From Jacaranda mimosifolia (lineage: Eukaryota > Streptophyta > Magnoliopsida > Lamiales > Bignoniaceae), in NCBI GenBank assembly GCA_018894105.1, contig CM032121.1:3163507-3227506 (forward strand): a stretch of DNA of 64,000 nt, in the 5' to 3' direction. The position numbers and the translations under genes were made by a program. Position 1 is the first letter of the stretch; each line of letters opens with the position of its first letter. The notes beneath the pieces are model-generated. The model saw only the letters and a list, made by a program, of their open reading frames with translations. It was not told the origin of the DNA and did no database searches. Of this stretch, positions 24,413 to 37,000 are shown piece by piece.

Positions 24413-24969
24413 TAGAGTTGTTAACAAATTAAATTTTTATTAAATAATTCAATATTTGAATTTGAATAGTAGATTCGATTTCAAAATTTAACGAATTCGA
24501 ATTCGAATTCGAATATAATATAGTAATCAATATATAATCGGATTCGAATCGAATCCAATAATATTTGAGTTTGATATTTAATAAAATATTCGAATATATA
24601 TTATTATATATATTAATATTTTTATTTCTCAAAACTTAAATTTTTGATGATTTATAGTAGTGAAACCATTGAATATTATGTCAATTATTACATGTATTTA
24701 ATATTTACTTTTTGGGTAAATTAAGTATTTTCATCATTTTATGACCATAATAAAAGGTGAAAAATTAATAAGTAATTAAAAATTCAAGTAAAAAATTGAG
24801 TTAATCGAACATTTGAATTGAATACGAATACATCAAATAGTTACTCGAATCGAATTCGAGCTCAATTTAGGATTCGAGTTGAATTCGAATATAAATATGA
24901 ATACGAGTAAAATGAATCCAATCGAATTTGAAATCTTCATATATTCATTTCGATTCGTTAACAACCGTA
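24413..24969. mobile_element. hAT-like MITE, 557 bp
   Basis: It opens TAGAGTTGTTAACAAA and closes TTCGTTAACAACCGTA, a good inverted pair. It is flanked by GTATGCAT (24405-24412) and GCATGCAT (24970-24977), an 8-bp target duplication with one change. Paralogous units have a single GCATGCAT here. The interior is AT-rich with GAATTCGAATTCGAATTC runs. No ORF of interest. Confidence 0.8.
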
Positions 24970-24977
24970 GCATGCAT

Positions 24978-26976
24978 GTCTCTGCGTGATTGAGGGGGAG
25001 AAAAGTGTACACCCTTCTGAAGGTTTAAAAAGAATAAAAGATTTACACCTTTGAAGATTTCAAAATGAATATTGCATAGATATTGCCATTAATTTCCAAT
25101 AATAATAATAATAATACTTGCATGCATAAAAATCCAAGTCCAACGGAATAATAGGGGTGTGAAAAAAAATAATAATCAAGAATCGCGATTAAACCAACAA
25201 AAAAAAAAAAAAGAAACTGAATCAAATTGCCTTTTCGATTATCATACTAATAAATTTTTGGTTGTTGGTTTGGTTTTATTTTTGAAAATAGTTAATAAAA
25301 ATCTAACGGGAAACAAAAAGTAGTCTTGATTTGATTGATTATGCTTCGTTTAATTTTTTTATTATTTAATTTATTATTTTATGAATTATGATAATCAAAA
25401 TATGCACTTTTTATTAAATTTTAAGTTTTGATATTTTTTCTTTTTATTTTTGTTTCTAAAAATGGTCTTGAGTGTTTGTGAGAATTTAATTTAAGAGATT
25501 GGTGTATCTTTTTAAAATATAAATATATAAGTTACTTGTTTGTATTTTTTTTTTAACTCATTTTTGTTATTTATAATGAATAATCAATAATATAGTTTGG
25601 TACATTTGATTATATCTTTAATTTGTAGGACATTAAAATCACGTATTGACATAAGAATTGAGACTCAGGAGATTAGGACGGAGTAGACGGTGCCCTTCAA
25701 GGTTCAAGCCATTTGGACAATTTCAGCTTGAATGAGATTATCAAAATTTATAAGTGGATGTGATTGGAATAATCTAGAGGTCATTTGAATGTAATTTAAT
25801 TAGTATTTGGAACTTGAACAATTTGAATGTCATTTTATTTTGAGGTAATTCAAAATTATTTTAAAAAATTGGAACCTTTAATTCATGTATATATTGTATT
25901 ATGGTGTTTTAATAGTAATATTTATGTGAAAATTTCAAAATTATACACACTATTTTGACAAAATTTTAGAAATTTTATTTAATCAATTTCAGTTAAACCA
26001 AATTTAAGTTTGGATTTAACTGAATCGAATTGAACATGTTTGGTTTGGTTTTCAGTTTTGCATATTAGAAAATCAATTTTTTTGGTTAATTGACCAAATC
26101 GTTCAATTTAATCTGTCAAAATCAAATGAATACCCCTAAAAACGCACTTTGAATCTTCATTCCATTTCATATTCATTTTCTATTATAACTTGATGAATAC
26201 ATGTCAAGTGCATTTGATCAATTATTTTTATAAGAAAATATTTAATAAATTTAGCACATATTCATAAGATAGAATAAAAAATAAAATATAAATTTAATAA
26301 ATTTAGCACAAATTCAATACAAAAAAGCTTTTAACTCTGGAGGCTCAATACAAGGAGGTTTAACCCTCTGATTGCATGGAGGATCAATGGTCTTTCTTTT
26401 CTCTTAGCAAGGTTAGACTTTTTGAGCAACATGAGCTAGCAAATTAAGTCAATGTAAGATAAAAGGCAACTGGCTAACCTGCTGGCATCCTAACAAAGAG
26501 AGTCATTTTTCAATCTCACATAGAAAAATCATATTAGTAATTTTTTATTTTCAAGAAATATTAAATGAAGTAAAATATTGATATCATCTTATTAATATAC
26601 TATATATATATATTTATAAACTGTATTATGTTTGTAATTGATACCATTGGTGTTACTATTTAACTATTTGAATTTTTCTAGAAAATATTAGTACTTTGTT
26701 AATTAAACATAAAAATTGTAATATTTCTTTATGTGAAAAGCATAATAAATTAATTATAAATTTTGTATTTTCATATAATTTAATTAATTAAATGAATATA
26801 TCGTACACAATACAATGCTTATACTAGTGTATAATAATATAAATAAATACATTACATTATAGAAAAATAAATAAATATTATATGTAAATAATATTATAAA
26901 ATTTTTAACACATACATCGAATGTACGAAGTTGTTAATTAATATAACTATCCAAGCGTACACAAGGCCACAACATT

Positions 26977-27014
<38 letters not shown>

Positions 27015-27049
27015 AGTCACAAACTCTTTCAACCCATAAACCTTTTTAG
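24978..27049. other. Upstream block of copy D and transposon remains
   Basis: 24980-25730 is the standard upstream block. 25730-26330 matches 29900-30420 and 49370-49990. About 26540-26940 matches 32000-32640 and 50090-50390 and holds Helitron-type ends, for example CTAG followed by T at 26824-26828. A TA microsatellite lies at 26979-27014. No gene is seen. Confidence 0.5.
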
Positions 27050-27959
27050 TTAGGCTCATGTATTTTCTTACTAAAAATTAAAAGGGAGGGCAAATATATT
27101 CTTTGCTGCTCTTTAGGGTTTCATCGTCATCGTCCACGTTTTTCTTCCTTGCTACATATGCAAAAGTTCTTTTAAAGCAATTTCACAAAAAAAAAAAGGC
27201 ACCCTAATTATTCCAAACCCGTGTTTCTTGGACACCTCATTAAATTTTATATTTCAATTGATATTTCATCTTTTATTTTATTGTATAGATATATAAATAT
27301 CAAATGTATAATTATTTATGCACATAAAGATTTGAAAAACCAAATATAATTGATGAAACTTTAAAGTAAAATCAAAGATAGATATCAGGTCAGAGGAAAC
27401 TTTTGGTTTAATAGTGTGGAATCGTAGTTATAAAATGCACTATGCAATATATTTTGTGTCGGCATCCTTCTCGTCTCTTCTAGGCATTCAAAGGAATTAG
27501 ATTTAGCCAATGAAGTTTCCTTTTGATTCAGGCAAGAATTAAACTTTTTCCAAGAGAAGTGGATAAGATTGAGATAGATTCACTTCGAGTTAATAATTAA
27601 TCTGTTACATATATACACACACTATAAGGTGAATAAAAGATAAAATACTAACTGAAATAGATGTTCAAAAAAGTTTGAACTTCCTACGGTCATCAATCTC
27701 TTTTTTTTTTTTTTTAATTTTATCATGTATTCAGTTTACTGTCTAATATATGTAATTTAGAAATAATTTATCATATGAAATAGAAGATACATATCTTTCT
27801 ATCCAAAACACAAACTCGAATACATGCACCACTTCCATTTATACAACCTTAATTTGCATCTACACATTCATCTCGCATGCCCTCTTATATAAACCCCCAA
27901 CCCCTCATCTCATTTATTGATCATTCTACTACTTATCATCACACAATCCTCACATCCGC
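27050..27959 (+). promoter_or_regulatory. Duplicated promoter of the plastid-type gene (truncated copy)
   Basis: The text follows 39800-40829 and 52520-53530, the upstream regions of the two complete plastid-type genes. It includes AGGGTTTCATC, the CTTAATTTGC segment and a TATA element (CTTATATAAACCCCC, about 27882-27896). Here it drives only a short broken reading frame. Confidence 0.6.
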
Positions 27960-28070
27960 ATGGAGGCAACCACTTTCTCATCATCATCATCATCATCCAT
28001 TCCTAGTATTCTTCCAAGTTCTACTAGAACTAATTCTAATCCCTCCTATTGCTGGCACATATTCAATTGA
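27960..28070 (+). pseudogene. 5' fragment of the plastid-type gene, left unit
   Basis: The frame begins MEATTF like the complete genes at 40830 and 53531, then a run of seven serines (a TCA/TCC repeat), then about 20 residues before a stop. The match to the complete genes ends after the first part of the transit-peptide region. Everything that follows in the complete genes, including the membrane helix, is missing. The promoter and TATA element are intact, so a transcript with a 36-residue frame is possible, but there is no evidence that it is made. Confidence 0.6.
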
Positions 28071-28772
28071 GTATTAGAGGATATTCATTAAAAAGCAACT
28101 CTATTGTATTATTTAAATTTAAATTAGATCTCACACATTGAACGTGTAACTCTTTTAATTGATCAAGTATGATCTATTGACTAAATTCGAATATTGCATC
28201 CAATAGCAGGCAAAGAGCATATTTGGTTGATCACCTATATGTATTCGTAATATAAGACTATACTTATTCTTTTATTTGTTCATTTTGACACATATGAAAT
28301 AGTATTCAATCAAATAAACATGCAATTAATTTATTTTATAATATTAAAAGAATTATTCATATCAATATTAAAAAAGGTAAGAGGAAATCAGGACTCAGAT
28401 TCTCTATAGCTACCTGGAATTATATATAGACATAATTCCAGGTTAATTTTTGCCAAGACTTGATCTTCTTGGACCTGTGTGGTGCCTTTAGAATTCTTTA
28501 TGTATAACTAATTTTCTAATATTTATTTGCCTGAAAACCTAATTCTAAAGGCATGCACAAGAAAAACTCATAAGCTTTGATTCCATAAATCTTAACAAAT
28601 GTGCATAAATCTTGTTCAAGATTAACCAAAATGTTACAAAAATTTATGGATTTATAAAAGTTCAAAAAACATAAAATATGAAAGTTATATATATATATAT
28701 GTTACAATATATCTTCTTTTTCTCATTCGTTTAGTGATTGATCTTTTGCACACGGCAGGTATAGACCCATTC
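28071..28772. other. 3' flank of broken copy E
   Basis: This matches 45575-45960 plus 47590-47770 in the right unit. Part of it also matches the 3' flank of copies B to D (for example 12180-12600). No gene is seen. Confidence 0.5.
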
Positions 28773-28982
28773 TCATTGTGGCTCCGGCTGAACAATAACT
28801 AAAGCATGTCGCTTCTTACACATCAGGTAATAGATTCGGTAACATAAATATATCATTAGAATTGCTAAGAATACCATTAATATTACAAGTACAGTAAAAT
28901 CTCGTACATCTACGATTCTCCAATGCTCGTTCTTCAATACCATAATACACTCAGACAACGTTATAGCCAAAATACTGAGGTG
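28773..28982 (-). pseudogene. Two-helix gene copy E, 5' end and promoter deleted
   Basis: The frame from about residue 22 to the stop is intact and aligns with copies B to D: SILAITLSECIMVL, NEHWRIVDVRDF, second helix, CYRIYYLMCKKRHAL, QPEPQ. The tail is four residues longer than in B to D, an in-frame difference like that in copy A. At 28982 the homology breaks and joins text that in other units lies some hundred bases upstream of the gene (GCATGCATAATTTCAGG). So the start codon, first helix half, leader and TATA element are gone. The paralog in the right unit keeps this region, so the deletion came after the segmental duplication. Confidence 0.75.
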
Positions 28983-30899
28983 AATTCTAGCATGCATAAT
29001 TTCAGGTCTCTACATGATTAAGGGGGAAAAAATTTACACCCTTTGGAAGGTTAAAAAGAATAGTGAATAGATATTGCCATCAATTTTCCAATAATAATAA
29101 TAATAATAATAATTCGCTGAGCCCAGTTGCACAGGCATGTGACTCTAGTAGGGGCGATGTAGGGGTCGAAGCAACTACAATTGCATCAATCCTAATTCTA
29201 GATTGGGTGTGGGTTCGAGGCCGTGAAGGTACTCAAATCAGATTGAGAACGATCCCCTACCAAAAAATAAAATAAATAATAATAATAACACTTGTATGCA
29301 AAAAAACACAAGTGCAATGGAACAAATATATAGGAAAAAAAGAGTAGGGGTGTGAAAAAAAATTAAGAATTACCACTGAACCAACCGAAAATCGGGAAAA
29401 TGGAATTGAATCGAATCGCCTCTGATTTTTTGGTTATCGGTTCGATTTAATTTTTGGAAATGGTTAACCAAAATCTGACCCAAAACAAAAAGAAAAAAAA
29501 AAAAAAAAATAGTGTCAGTTTGATTGAATATGCTTCGTGTAATTCTTTTATTATTCAATTTATTATTTTATGGGTTATGATAATCGGAATATGCATTTCT
29601 CTTATTAAATTTTAAGTTTTGATACTTTTTCTATTTAATTTTTGTTTCTAAAAATGATCTTAAGTGTTTGTGCGAATTTAGTTTACGAGTTTGGTGTATC
29701 TTTTTAAAATATAAATAGATAAGTTATTTGTTTGTATATTTTCTTTTTCCAATTCATTTTTATTATTTATAATGAATAATCATATATAGTTTGCTATATT
29801 TGATTATATCTTTAATTTGCAGGATATTAAATTGACATATTGACATAAGAGTTGGGATTCGGGGACTGAGGTGGAGTAGACGGCGCCCTTCAAAGTTCAA
29901 GCCATTTGGACAATTTCAACTTAAATGAAATTGTGAAAATTTTTAATTGGACAGTTTTAAATTAGATGTAATTGGAATAACCTAGATGTCATTTGAATGT
30001 AATTTAGTATTTGAAATTTTTTGGTAATTTGAAATTATTTTAAATAATTTGAACCCTTAATTCATGTATAGACACTAATTTTAACAATATTTAGAAACTT
30101 TTATTCGATCGATTTTAAATTTAACTAAATCAAATTTAAACTAGTTCTATAACCAATCGAACCAAAACATGTTTTGCTTGGTTCTCAATTTTACATATTC
30201 GAAAACTAAATTTTTTAGTTAAGCAACTGAATTGTTCGGTCAAAATTAAATGAAAATTCCTAAAAAATATTTCTTAAATCCTCATTTCATTTCATACTCC
30301 CTTCTATTTTGATTTGATGAATATATGTTAAGTACATCTGATCGCCAATAAATTATTTTTATAAGAAAATATTTAATATACTTGGCATGTATCATAAGAT
30401 GGAATGAAAAATAAAACGGAAATTGGATCCAGACTGAAAAATAGATAAATTTTGGCCGACCGATGATGTTGTTGTTGCAAACTACTTCTAACAAGCCACG
30501 TACCACGGGCTATGCAGCAATTCATGGGCTGCCTCATAAAAGAAGAGTTCTTTGAATAGTGTTGAGCGGATAACTTCGATGGCTATATCGATCATTGATA
30601 AGCTCATTGACAGCATAGTTCTATCCTCTACTTAAGGTTGGCGTCGTCAGAAGGAATGTAATCCGCAGAAATCACCTTTACTGTACCTTCTCTTCATTCA
30701 CAAATCACAAGCGACTACTTGTTTGTTCGAAGATTGTTATTTTGCGATGAATATTTTTGTGACGGAAAAGCAATTTGCGACGAATTTTTTTCATCGCAAA
30801 TAGCAATTTTTTTTAGTAGTACTCAATCTCCTTTATATTTCTTTGTAAATTGACAGACTTAGCTAAGATACATGCAGTAGTAGTGTCAACCTCTTACTA
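28983..30899. other. Upstream block of copy E
   Basis: It matches 48480-50080 in the right unit and 24980-26330 to the left, until about 30525. From there to 30899 there is no counterpart in the right unit. Near 30740-30820 there is text (TTTGCGACGAATTTTTTTC, then TTTTTTTTAGTAGT) like a decayed CACTA-type end. I see no gene. Confidence 0.5.
29105..29275 (+). mobile_element. Possible SINE, family 3
   Basis: A box-A-like GAGCCCAGTTGCACAGG is followed by a box-B-like GGGTTCGAGGCCG and an A/T-rich AAATAAAATAAATAAT tail. It interrupts a TAA-rich string in the upstream block of copy E. It is absent from the right unit near 48760, so it is a late insertion. Only one copy is in the window. Confidence 0.4.
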
Positions 30900-31690
30900 G
30901 GGGCTTTCTATGGTCTGGTAGGGTTCGTACCTACCTGACCAATCTAGACCATTGATTATACAAAAGAAAATCACAATCGTAAAATAGGTACGAACTTAAT
31001 TAACTTTAAAAGATAAAATTGACCTTATGACTTTATTAGACTGTCAGACTATTTATTTTAATACAAAAGTACCAAAATATCGCTATCTCAAGTAGCTACA
31101 TCTTTTATTATTACAAATGTATTATTTAAAAATATTAAATATAAAATGTATCAATTTTTTTTATATAAAAATACAAAGGTGTCACTACTTGAAATAGCGA
31201 CACCCTTGTAAATATTAAAAAAATATTATTTACAAAGTGAATATATATTATCTGTACATATTTAGATAAATTATTATATAAATATATACACATATGTAAA
31301 TATATACGATAGGAAGGATAAACACAGCTTGGGGAAGGAAATTGGTGGGGTTATTTTGAAGGTGTCGTTGATTCTTTCCTCTTATCCTTTTTTTTTTTTT
31401 TTTAAATTTTCACTTTTTTTAATATTATTTTATTTTATATACATAGCTTGTCAATTCTTGACGGTTGGCTATTTTTTTATTAATTTAAAATATGGAAAGA
31501 ACATATATGTCACATTTCAACAAAATTATAGAAAAGGTCAATGACATTGTTTGATAAAGGATAAATTAGTAATTTTAAAATTTTAAAGTGTTGTCAGTCT
31601 TTTTATCAAATCATACGGAATATTATTGGCAAAGAATCATTAATTGGCTATAATTAAATAGGTATGGGTCTACCTGACCGTAGAAAACCG
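30900..31690. mobile_element. Mutator-like MITE, 791 bp, with 9-bp TSD
   Basis: The two ends form an inverted repeat about 35 bases long; both share TTTCTA-GGTC-GGTAG then TACCTA. The element is flanked by CTCTTACTA on both sides (30891-30899 and 31691-31699), a perfect 9-bp duplication, the size typical of Mutator elements. No transposase frame; the open frame at 31329-31544 is poly-T-driven and not convincing. Confidence 0.82.
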
Positions 31691-31699
31691 CTCTTACTA

Positions 31700-34040
31700 A
31701 GCCTAAGATATCTGCACTAGTAGTGTCAACCTCTTACTCAACATGAGGAGCTTTAACCCTTTGACTGGATGGAGGATCAACTACCTTTTTTCCCTCTTAG
31801 CAAGGTTAGACCTTTTAGGCAATATCTGTCAGCAAAGTCAACGATAGGTAAAAGGTCAACTTTTTCGGACCCCTAGTTTCACTTGGTCGGAGCAGAGTTT
31901 CCTCCTTCCTTCCACCAAGTGAATATTATAAAAAAAAAAAAAGCCTTAAAGCTGCCCAACCTGCTCACATTTCAACAAAGAGAGTCGTCTTTTGTCTCAC
32001 ATCAAAAAAATTATATTAGTAGTTTTTCATTTTCAAGAAATGTTGAATGAAGTAAAACATTGATACTCTTTTATTAATACACCACATTATTTTGTTAATT
32101 GATACTATTCAGTATTATTATTTAACTATTTGAAATTTCTTGAGAAAATATTAGTATTCTATTAATTAAATATAAAAAGATTATAATTTTTTTGTAAACA
32201 ACCCTAAATAAATTAATTATATATCTTATATTTTTACTTAATTTAATTAATTAAGTGAATATATCACGTATGGTACGACATTTACATTAGCATATAATAA
32301 TATAATAAAAATCTCATTATCTATATTATTAATAAAATGTCTACTCTCTCTTTGATGCATTTTCAAGTATTTATCTAAAATATCCTTATTTTTATTTTTT
32401 ATCCCCATAACTATAAAATAACTACCCATTCCATTCCTACCCCATTACTATCACTTAATTACAAAATAATTGATGAATATTACACATATTTTCATTTCTC
32501 TGCGAATTTTTTTCTTTTCAATTTTTCCACAATTATTTTATATCTTATTTATATTATTTTATTATTTTTATTTATTAATTATTATACACGCATCGAGTGT
32601 GCACAACCACTAATTAGTATAATTATCCAAGCGTACGCAAGGCCACAACATTGCATGGTATGTCTCTTTTTCAAGCCATAAGTGCACACTCTACGCTACT
32701 AATTTATCACTTCATTCCTCCCAATTTTGGGCAAAGTTCCAAGTCTCCACGATTCCACTTTCTTTGATCACAAGTCTCCACGCCTGTCCTATACTCCACC
32801 ACGCACAAGATAATTTTTCTGTCTTTAAGTAATAAAATTTCTAACTTATATAGTTAACTACCAACAAAAACAGCTAAGTATTATGGTATTAAAATAGCAC
32901 TTATTTCTTATTTTTGCCCTAAAAATATGTAACTTTTTAAGGTTTCATCACATGGGTAGGGTTTTACCTTTTTTTGGAGATTTTTTTGTGTGAGCTAAAT
33001 TTAATTAGCTAACTACTTAATTACAACTAAATTGGTGCTACCGACAATTTCTTTATGCCCGTTAGCTAACTTTGCTAGAAATGCTATTTGATGTGGATGA
33101 ATGTTGAAGTTTGGAATTCTTTTATTTATGATTTAAATTCAAATAACTAACTACTTAAAAATAGATTGGTGCTACCAAGATGATTTCTTTATGCCCTGTC
33201 AAGAAAACTTAATCGAGATGCTAGTTGATGTGGATGAATATCAAAATAGAACAAATTTCTCAATTTTTCCCAAAGAATTTGGCGTGTAAAGGAGGTTTTA
33301 TTTTTTATAATAGCTATTGTTCGCATGCAATTCTCGCTCGCATGAAATATTTTTGAATAATATTTATTATTTATGCATATTATCATGTTCAGTATACTAA
33401 AAACTGACTTATATACATCTAATATGTGTGTACATATACATATAATTTGCGTAATTATGAAGATAGTAGCCTCATAAAGCATAAATTTTGTAGTGCATTA
33501 CCTAATTAGAGCGGAAAAAAAATTCTAAAGTTGTTAAAATATTGAGCATATCTTATGACAAATATATAGTCATTTTTTTGGACATATAATTTTATTGAAT
33601 GTATAGGATAGGTAAAAGGGACAAATTTGATATATTTAAAATTGGTATCATTTTATAACAACATAGATAATTCAAGAAAGGATCTGAAAATTTTCCAAGC
33701 AAAATCCCTCTTCCGATGATCAAATTAGTTTAGTGCCTTAAAAGAATAGAAAAATAAAGAATTAGAATCGTTAAAAGAGGTATCAACTTATCAGAAATAA
33801 AAATTGAATAGGATAACTACACATAAATGTAACATGAATTGTATTAACATAAAATGGTCCGAAGATATCACTGTCACATAAGATGCCTTAAATCTTTTAT
33901 TTTTTAATTTAATTAACCTAAAATTTAATCACTATTATAACCTCAAAAAATAATTAATACGACAAATTCGTAGAAGAGTGTGGAATCCATGATAATACTT
34001 TGTATATACAATAATCACATATTTATCAATAAGACATATA
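31700..34040. other. Intergenic block of the left unit
   Basis: 31740-32010 matches 26330-26540 but is missing from the right unit. 32010-32640 is Helitron-derived (a 5'-like TCTATATTATTAATAAAA at 32320 and a TTAG|T end near 32617). 32640-34040 matches 50400-51920. No open frame is shared between the units, so I see no gene. Confidence 0.5.
32320..32617 (+). mobile_element. Short Helitron-like insertion
   Basis: It starts A|TCTATATTATTAATA and ends TAATTAG|T after a hairpin-like ACACGCATCGAGTGTG. The right unit joins the flanks almost directly near 50370 (ATTACTAGTATAACTATCC), leaving only a CTAG. The end is weaker than for the element at 3015. Confidence 0.45.
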
Positions 34041-37000
34041 TCTATACTATTATATATAGTACGATGTTGTGGGATTCGTAATTGTGCAATTTTCGTCAAA
34101 TGTCAAATTCTTATAATTTTAAGTTTTTTAATTTAGTTGGAAAAATTTCACTGGTTGTTTATTTATTTTTATATTTTATTTTAATATAATCAACTTATCT
34201 ATTATAATTAAAATATCATGTTGTGTTTATCCAGAACTACAATATAGATTTCTATTTCATTAGATAATTCAAAAAATATCTATAATTATATTTTTATCTC
34301 ACTAAATAAGTTTATGATTTAAAAAATATTTTACAAGTACAATATTAAGTATTCTTATCACAAATTCTATCTTATAAATTTAATTTATCAAAAGATTAAT
34401 TGATAAATATTTCATTTGCTTTGTATATAAATTTTGTTATTCTACAATGATTCTTTTTACATTTTATTTCTACATTATTCGCAGTACAATTCTATATCTA
34501 TACTATTATATATAGCACAACGATGTGGACTCACAATTGTGCAATTTTAACTAAATTCTGAATTTTAAAATTTTGAGTTTGTTAATTAAATTAAGAAAAG
34601 TCTCATTGGTTGTGAATTTGATTTTTCTTATTTTTATTTTAATATAAGCAACTTATCTATTATAACTAAAACACGATTTTATGTTTATCAAAAAATTGAA
34701 TCACATATTTTTATCTCATCAAATAATTCAAAATGTTCATAATCATAAATTTTTATCTCAACTGATAAGTTTAAAATTCAAAAGATATTTTATGAGCACC
34801 AAATTAAGTACTCCTACCCAAAAAAAAAAAAAAATTCTATAAATTTCATTCCATAAAGCAAATCATTTCTTATTTCCCTGTGCCAAAAAAGGCTCCCCCC
34901 ACCCCCCTTCTTTTATCCTCTTTATTTTTCTTCACCTTCTTCTTTAAGGTAACCCTAACAAAATCTCTTTCATCCTAAACTTTCAAGTGAACGTTCATTA
35001 CATCATGTATCTACATTCTTATTTTTTTTTTTTTTATATTGATCCATTATCAATATATGCATGAGAGCATAACATCATGCATTGATGCATTTGTTGCTCA
35101 ATTATCATTTAGATCTCTTTTTTTTTTTTTCCTTTTACGTACGTGTATATGAAATGAATAAATATTTTGTTGATAATAAAATATATTAGAAAATTTGTAA
35201 ATAGGTGTCCTACATTTAATAGTGATAAATCTAGAATAATACAAAGTATTTTCTTTTTAATTTCTTGCAAACCACCTTATTTTTGTTTTTGTTTTTTTTT
35301 TTTTTTTTTTTCCCTTTATTTCCACACCCACTTTTGCCATTTGGGAGTTTTGAACCTTTACCATGATGTATAAGGTACTTCTTCAAGTTGCAAGTTTTGT
35401 TCTTTTATTTTATTTTCTTTTTTTTTTCTTCTTTTGTCAATTATAGTAATTTGGTCTAGTTTGTAATTCATTACAGTTCCTCTTTATTGGGTGAATTTTT
35501 CTATTCAATATTCTCTAAATTCATATGTATTTCTTCCTTTACTTTGGTTGACCATAAATATCATGTTTGAAAGATAGTTTTTTCAATTCTATTTTTAAAA
35601 AGTATTATTATTTTTACTTTCATTATTTTATTGTGGGTTTTATTCATATTTTTCTTTATCGAATTAATTCAATATTTTTCAAGTTACCTGTGTATAAATA
35701 ATGAGTATATAATTTATATACATATACATATACTGTAACACACCTAAAATTTGGTATTTTGAACAAACAAGGATTTAGAAATTAAGGTGATAATTAATCG
35801 AATTTTAAGGCTCAAGAAAATAAATAAAAAGGACTTGATTGCAAAAGTTTTAGAAGTTTGGGGGTCAATGTGAGAGAAATAAAAGTTGAGGATCTCAAAA
35901 TAAATTTGTTTGGACTTGATTATCCAAAAATAGAAATTCTGGGGGTCAAGGTGCAAGAAACTAAAGTTGGAGGACTTAATTGAAGGCTGGGGACTAAATT
36001 GAAGGCGGTTTAAGAGTTTTGGGGTGAAAATGAAGGTAGTCAGAACCTTTGGGGCTGAATTGAAAGGGACGAAAAGTATATTTATATATATATATCAATG
36101 AAGGACAAACTTTTGCTAAATTCTCACAAAAGGCCCAAATTCATCCCCACTGGCGAATCGCCAGAAAACCACCGCGAAACCCAAAACAAAGCCCATATTC
36201 GAGCTCCTCTCAGCTTAGGGAGCAAAACCATACCAACGTTGACCCAAAGCAACCGTCGGAGTGGCCGAAAAATCAAGCTCGACAGTGAGCTCGCGGCGGG
36301 TTGGCCGTTCTCCGACGTCCGGCGACAAAAATGGATGGGTGTAGCATGGGCTTTGGTCTTGAGCTCATAGGCATCACACTGGTGCCCTTAATTTGAGGTT
36401 TTGCTGGCGAACGAAGGGGGAATTGACGTGGTGGCGTTGCGGCGGCGTCAGGGCTAGTCGCGGCGGTTTTAGCCCAATTGAACGGCCTACGGTGGTCAAA
36501 ACTAGAAATTGATTGGGGCGTTGTGCTCCTGGCGTCAAGGCGCGTCTGCCCATGGTGGCGGTGTCCATCGACGGTGGCGCGCTGCTCCGGCAACCTATAC
36601 AGAATTTGATTCCGGACTCGCCTGGACTAGTTCCGATGTGAGATTGGGTCTCGATTCGACCCAATTTAGGTAAATTTTCATAATCGAAGTTTGATTCGAT
36701 TAAATTATTGAATTTAATTGGATTTTTGGATAAAGTTGATTTTGATTAGAAGTAAGATTGTTAAACCATAATTTAGTCTAAAGTTATATATTAGTCTTGT
36801 AATTCGTATGGTATTGAATTTATCCGACTCAGATGAGTTATCAAGTTGTTGTTGAGGCTTTAATGAGATATTAACAGTCAGATTATCGGCTTGTCGAGTT
36901 AAGGACTATGATAAATGATTACCTTGCATAGTTGAGTGTCGTATGCAATTGAGAATTATGATTGAGAAATCATAGTCAATATTCGGTTTAAGTTATGCAT

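Noticed and set aside
29063..29275. 70-residue plus-strand frame with poly-Asn
   Set aside because: It is a TAA/AAT microsatellite running into a SINE-like element.
33189..33482. 97-residue minus-strand open frame
   Set aside because: The paralogous right unit (about 51000-51260) does not keep the frame, and the composition is low-complexity AT.
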